Source: an uncultured Bacteroidota bacterium
Lineage (GTDB): Bacteria; Bacteroidota; Bacteroidia; Flavobacteriales; Flavobacteriaceae
DNA length: 64,000 nt
Assembly (NCBI GenBank): GCA_902619315.1
Contig: CACNDW010000006.1
Coordinates: 1-64,000, forward strand
Direction of reading: 5' to 3'
The first letter of the stretch is position 1. Every line of letters begins with the position of its first letter. The notes under the pieces were generated by a model. The model did not search any database and was not told where the DNA came from. It worked only from the letters and a program-made list of their open reading frames with translations. A program made the position numbers and the translations under genes. Positions 61,295 through 64,000 of this stretch are shown here, piece after piece.

Positions 61295-62194
61295 ATGACG
61301 AAATGCTACAGCCATGGTAAAATTTTACTCACTGGGGAATACATGGTTTTAGTCGGTGCTGAGGCATTGGCCATACCCACCAAGATGGGACAATCACTTG
61401 AATTTAAACCCAATGATTCAAAAACATTAAACTGGGAAAGTTGGGACTTTAAGAATAAGCTGTGGTTCAATGCAACTATAGATATAATGGATTTTAGTGT
61501 TTCAAACACTAGCAGTGAAACCATTGCTCTAAAGCTTACAAAAATCTTAAAAGCTGTTCGGGATCAAAAAAATAATTTTTTAAGGAAAAACGGAGGAACA
61601 GTAAAAACCCATTTGGAATTCGAACGTCAATGGGGTTTAGGGACATCCTCAACATTGATTTCAAACTTGGCCCTCTGGTCTCAAACCAATCCATACAAGC
61701 TACTTCAAAATAGCTTTGGGGGGAGTGGATATGACATTGCCTGTGCTACTGCCAAAAGTCCGCTCATATTCAGCAAACAACATTTAGATCCCCATATTGA
61801 AAGGTGTAAGTTTGAACCCCCATTCAAAAACAGCTTATACTTTGTCTACCTTAACAAAAAGAAAAATAGCAGGGAGGCCATTGAATTTTTTAAAAGACAA
61901 AATATAGTAAAGGAACAGGTTGCTTATGCCTCAAGCCTGACAAGAGAGATAATGAATGTTAATAAACTGAATGATTTTGAGCGATTAATCACCGAGCACG
62001 AAAGCTTTATCTCTAAAATTTTGGGCGTTGTACCAGTAAAAGATAAGCTATTTCCTAATTTTCAGGGGGCAATCAAAAGTTTAGGTGCATGGGGAGGTGA
62101 CTTTATTTTGGCAACCGGAGACACGGATGCTCCTAGATATTTTAAAACAAAAGGTTTTGATGTTGTAATAACCTACGAAGAGATGCTCTTTTAG
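61295..62194 (+). CDS. GYDIA-family GHMP kinase
   Basis: HGKILLTGEYMVLVGAEALAIP, WGLGTSSTLISNLA, FGGSGYDIACATA. Confidence 0.92.
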   Translation: MTKCYSHGKILLTGEYMVLVGAEALAIPTKMGQSLEFKPNDSKTLNWESWDFKNKLWFNATIDIMDFSVSNTSSETIALKLTKILKAVRDQKNNFLRKNGGTVKTHLEFERQWGLGTSSTLISNLALWSQTNPYKLLQNSFGGSGYDIACATAKSPLIFSKQHLDPHIERCKFEPPFKNSLYFVYLNKKKNSREAIEFFKRQNIVKEQVAYASSLTREIMNVNKLNDFERLITEHESFISKILGVVPVKDKLFPNFQGAIKSLGAWGGDFILATGDTDAPRYFKTKGFDVVITYEEMLF

Positions 62195-64000
62195 TAATAT
62201 AACTGACGATTGTCTTCAATCTCGGCACTAGAACGAAGTGCTTCATAAATTGTATTGTTGATTCTAATATTCTCCTCATTTTGCAGAGCATTAGCATAAG
62301 CTTTATAACTTTCTAATTCTTCAGCAATTTCTTTAGAAGTCACCTCAATCATATACACCCCATTATTCCCTTCAATCAAAGTTGAGGGTTGGTTGAGTTC
62401 CATAGCAAAGGCAGTGCCAATAACATAGGGTTCGATTCCTGCACCAGCCAAAACAGTATTTTCCTGAGTTACAGCCGAAGCGGTTTCAATTTCTTTTTCG
62501 GTAGCAGCGGACAAAGCATCCAAAGAATTTTTGTCGGTATGTAATTTTAACAAATGAGCAGCCTTTCTTTCCCTTATAATCTCTTGAACTACATTTGACT
62601 TAACAGACTCAATATTAATCGATCCTTCGGGAGTAATTCCAGTCATCTGAGCAACTACATAACCCCCACTTGTCATACTAAATCGTTTAATATCATACAA
62701 TTCAGTCTCATCGTTGAATAACCACTGAACTAGATTTCTTTGACTTGGTAGCTCGGGAAGATTTTCATCTAAAAGATTCACTTTTTGAACAATCTTTACA
62801 TCATAATCATATTTCTTAGCAACCGTATCCAACTGATTGGTTTTGATACTCTCCATCTCAAACTGAGTTGTTTTTTGGAAGACATCATTTGAAGTTTCCT
62901 CTGAGGGAATGATCTCTTTTGAAACATCAGCAATCAAAACCACATCTTCCTTATCAGTTACTTTGATTATATGAAAGCCAAACTCTGTTTCCACCAATCC
63001 AATTCTTCCTACCCTAGAGCGATTACAAAAATCAAAGAACTTACCAGTCATCATTCCCTCCTGAAAGAAACCTAGATCTCCCCCCATTGCTTTTGAGGGA
63101 CCATCTGAATTTTCGGTTGCCAATTGGGCAAAATCATTTGGGTTTCTTCTAGCTTTACGAAATATTTCTTGGGCTAATTTTTTGGCTTCTTCACTGGTCC
63201 TCTTGATGTCTGGATTGGCCCTAACTGCACCTTCAAATGCAACCAAAATATGGCTTGCTTTGATCGAACCACCCTTTTTTCTATCCAGAAAACGTGAAAT
63301 TTTCAATTCATTACCATCCTTATATGGTCCAAAAATATCCCCGGGGTTAAGGCCAAAAAGGATATCTGCATATTCATTGGCTAAAACTCCTTTTGTTTTG
63401 TAAATTGAATCAAAAGAGGTTTCGGAATACTGTTCAATAAAATCAGCTATATTATCAGTAGTGGAGAGTCCTTGGATTGTATCGGTAAGCTTCGATACAT
63501 CATTGTACTCTATCCTTTGGAATTTGAGTTTTTCCAGATCTGCTCGGATTTTGTTTTTATCAACTTCTGAGGCAATTTCAGGAAAAATTACATAACGCAC
63601 ACTCCTACTCATTTCGGTCACATAATTTTCTTTGTTTTTATTAATGTGACTTTTAATTTCTGCTTCAGACACTTTAAAGAGGCTATCAGGGACTTCCTCG
63701 TAGGGCAGCCTAACAAATTTTATATTGACCTTGTCATTCTGACTGTGGTAAGCGATTTTCCCCTCCAATTCTGTAAACCCAGTACTTGATTTAATCAAAT
63801 CGTAATAAATATTTTCCTTTGCCAAACCTACAATATTCTCCTCTTGGATTTTCCAATTATCATATGCTTGGGGATTTTCAATACTTAATTGATTTATATA
63901 ATCTGTAAAAATTCCAAAATCAAAAAAACCTGACTCGTTTGAAAATCGAGGATCTTGCACAATTCTTTGGTCCTGCATCAAAATCATCTCAATCTGTTCT
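62191..64000 (-). CDS. PpiD-like periplasmic peptidyl-prolyl isomerase with parvulin domain; 5' end lies outside the window
   Basis: IKASHILVAFEG...GGDLGFFQEGMMTGKFFDF parvulin; the frame stays open (EQIE before M) to the window edge. Confidence 0.9.
   Translation of the reverse strand, partial: EQIEMILMQDQRIVQDPRFSNESGFFDFGIFTDYINQLSIENPQAYDNWKIQEENIVGLAKENIYYDLIKSSTGFTELEGKIAYHSQNDKVNIKFVRLPYEEVPDSLFKVSEAEIKSHINKNKENYVTEMSRSVRYVIFPEIASEVDKNKIRADLEKLKFQRIEYNDVSKLTDTIQGLSTTDNIADFIEQYSETSFDSIYKTKGVLANEYADILFGLNPGDIFGPYKDGNELKISRFLDRKKGGSIKASHILVAFEGAVRANPDIKRTSEEAKKLAQEIFRKARRNPNDFAQLATENSDGPSKAMGGDLGFFQEGMMTGKFFDFCNRSRVGRIGLVETEFGFHIIKVTDKEDVVLIADVSKEIIPSEETSNDVFQKTTQFEMESIKTNQLDTVAKKYDYDVKIVQKVNLLDENLPELPSQRNLVQWLFNDETELYDIKRFSMTSGGYVVAQMTGITPEGSINIESVKSNVVQEIIRERKAAHLLKLHTDKNSLDALSAATEKEIETASAVTQENTVLAGAGIEPYVIGTAFAMELNQPSTLIEGNNGVYMIEVTSKEIAEELESYKAYANALQNEENIRINNTIYEALRSSAEIEDNRQLYY

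Overview
This window looks like chromosomal DNA from a Flavobacteriia-type Bacteroidota. The evidence is gldKLMN, TTG-N19/20-TAnnTTTG promoters, a class II HMG-CoA reductase next to a GYDIA-type GHMP kinase, and HYC_CC_PP and CPXCG small proteins. Most of it is well-packed housekeeping sequence: der, era, an initiator tRNA, trxB, ABC-F, gldKLMN, topA, miaB, a sigma-54 activator, lptE, secG, groESL, purH, mreBCD-mrdA-rodA, prc, surE, lpxB, a POT transporter, HMG-CoA reductase and a PpiD-like PPIase cut by the window end. There are two accessory regions. (1) About 4.1-22.1 kb is a rhamnose/sulfated-rhamnoside catabolic locus: GH106-like, two sulfatases, rhamnose mutarotase, GH78, kinase, isomerase, aldolase-dehydrogenase fusion, an NCS1-like permease, an FMN L-lactate oxidase and a DASS transporter. 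It has no SusC/SusD pair and no recognisable regulator. (2) About 41.4-45.2 kb is a compact metal-handling cluster: HMA protein, TonB receptor, HYC_CC_PP protein and an HMA-MauE fusion. Other points of note are a MerC-like gene facing a probable decayed Fur-family gene across a strong palindrome, an arginase-fold protein with substituted metal ligands beside gldK, and several unexplained intergenic palindromes. I saw no CRISPR array, prophage, transposase or rRNA. No entirely new system can be demonstrated from sequence alone; the metal cluster and the rhamnose locus with its unusual transporter are the best candidates for follow-up.
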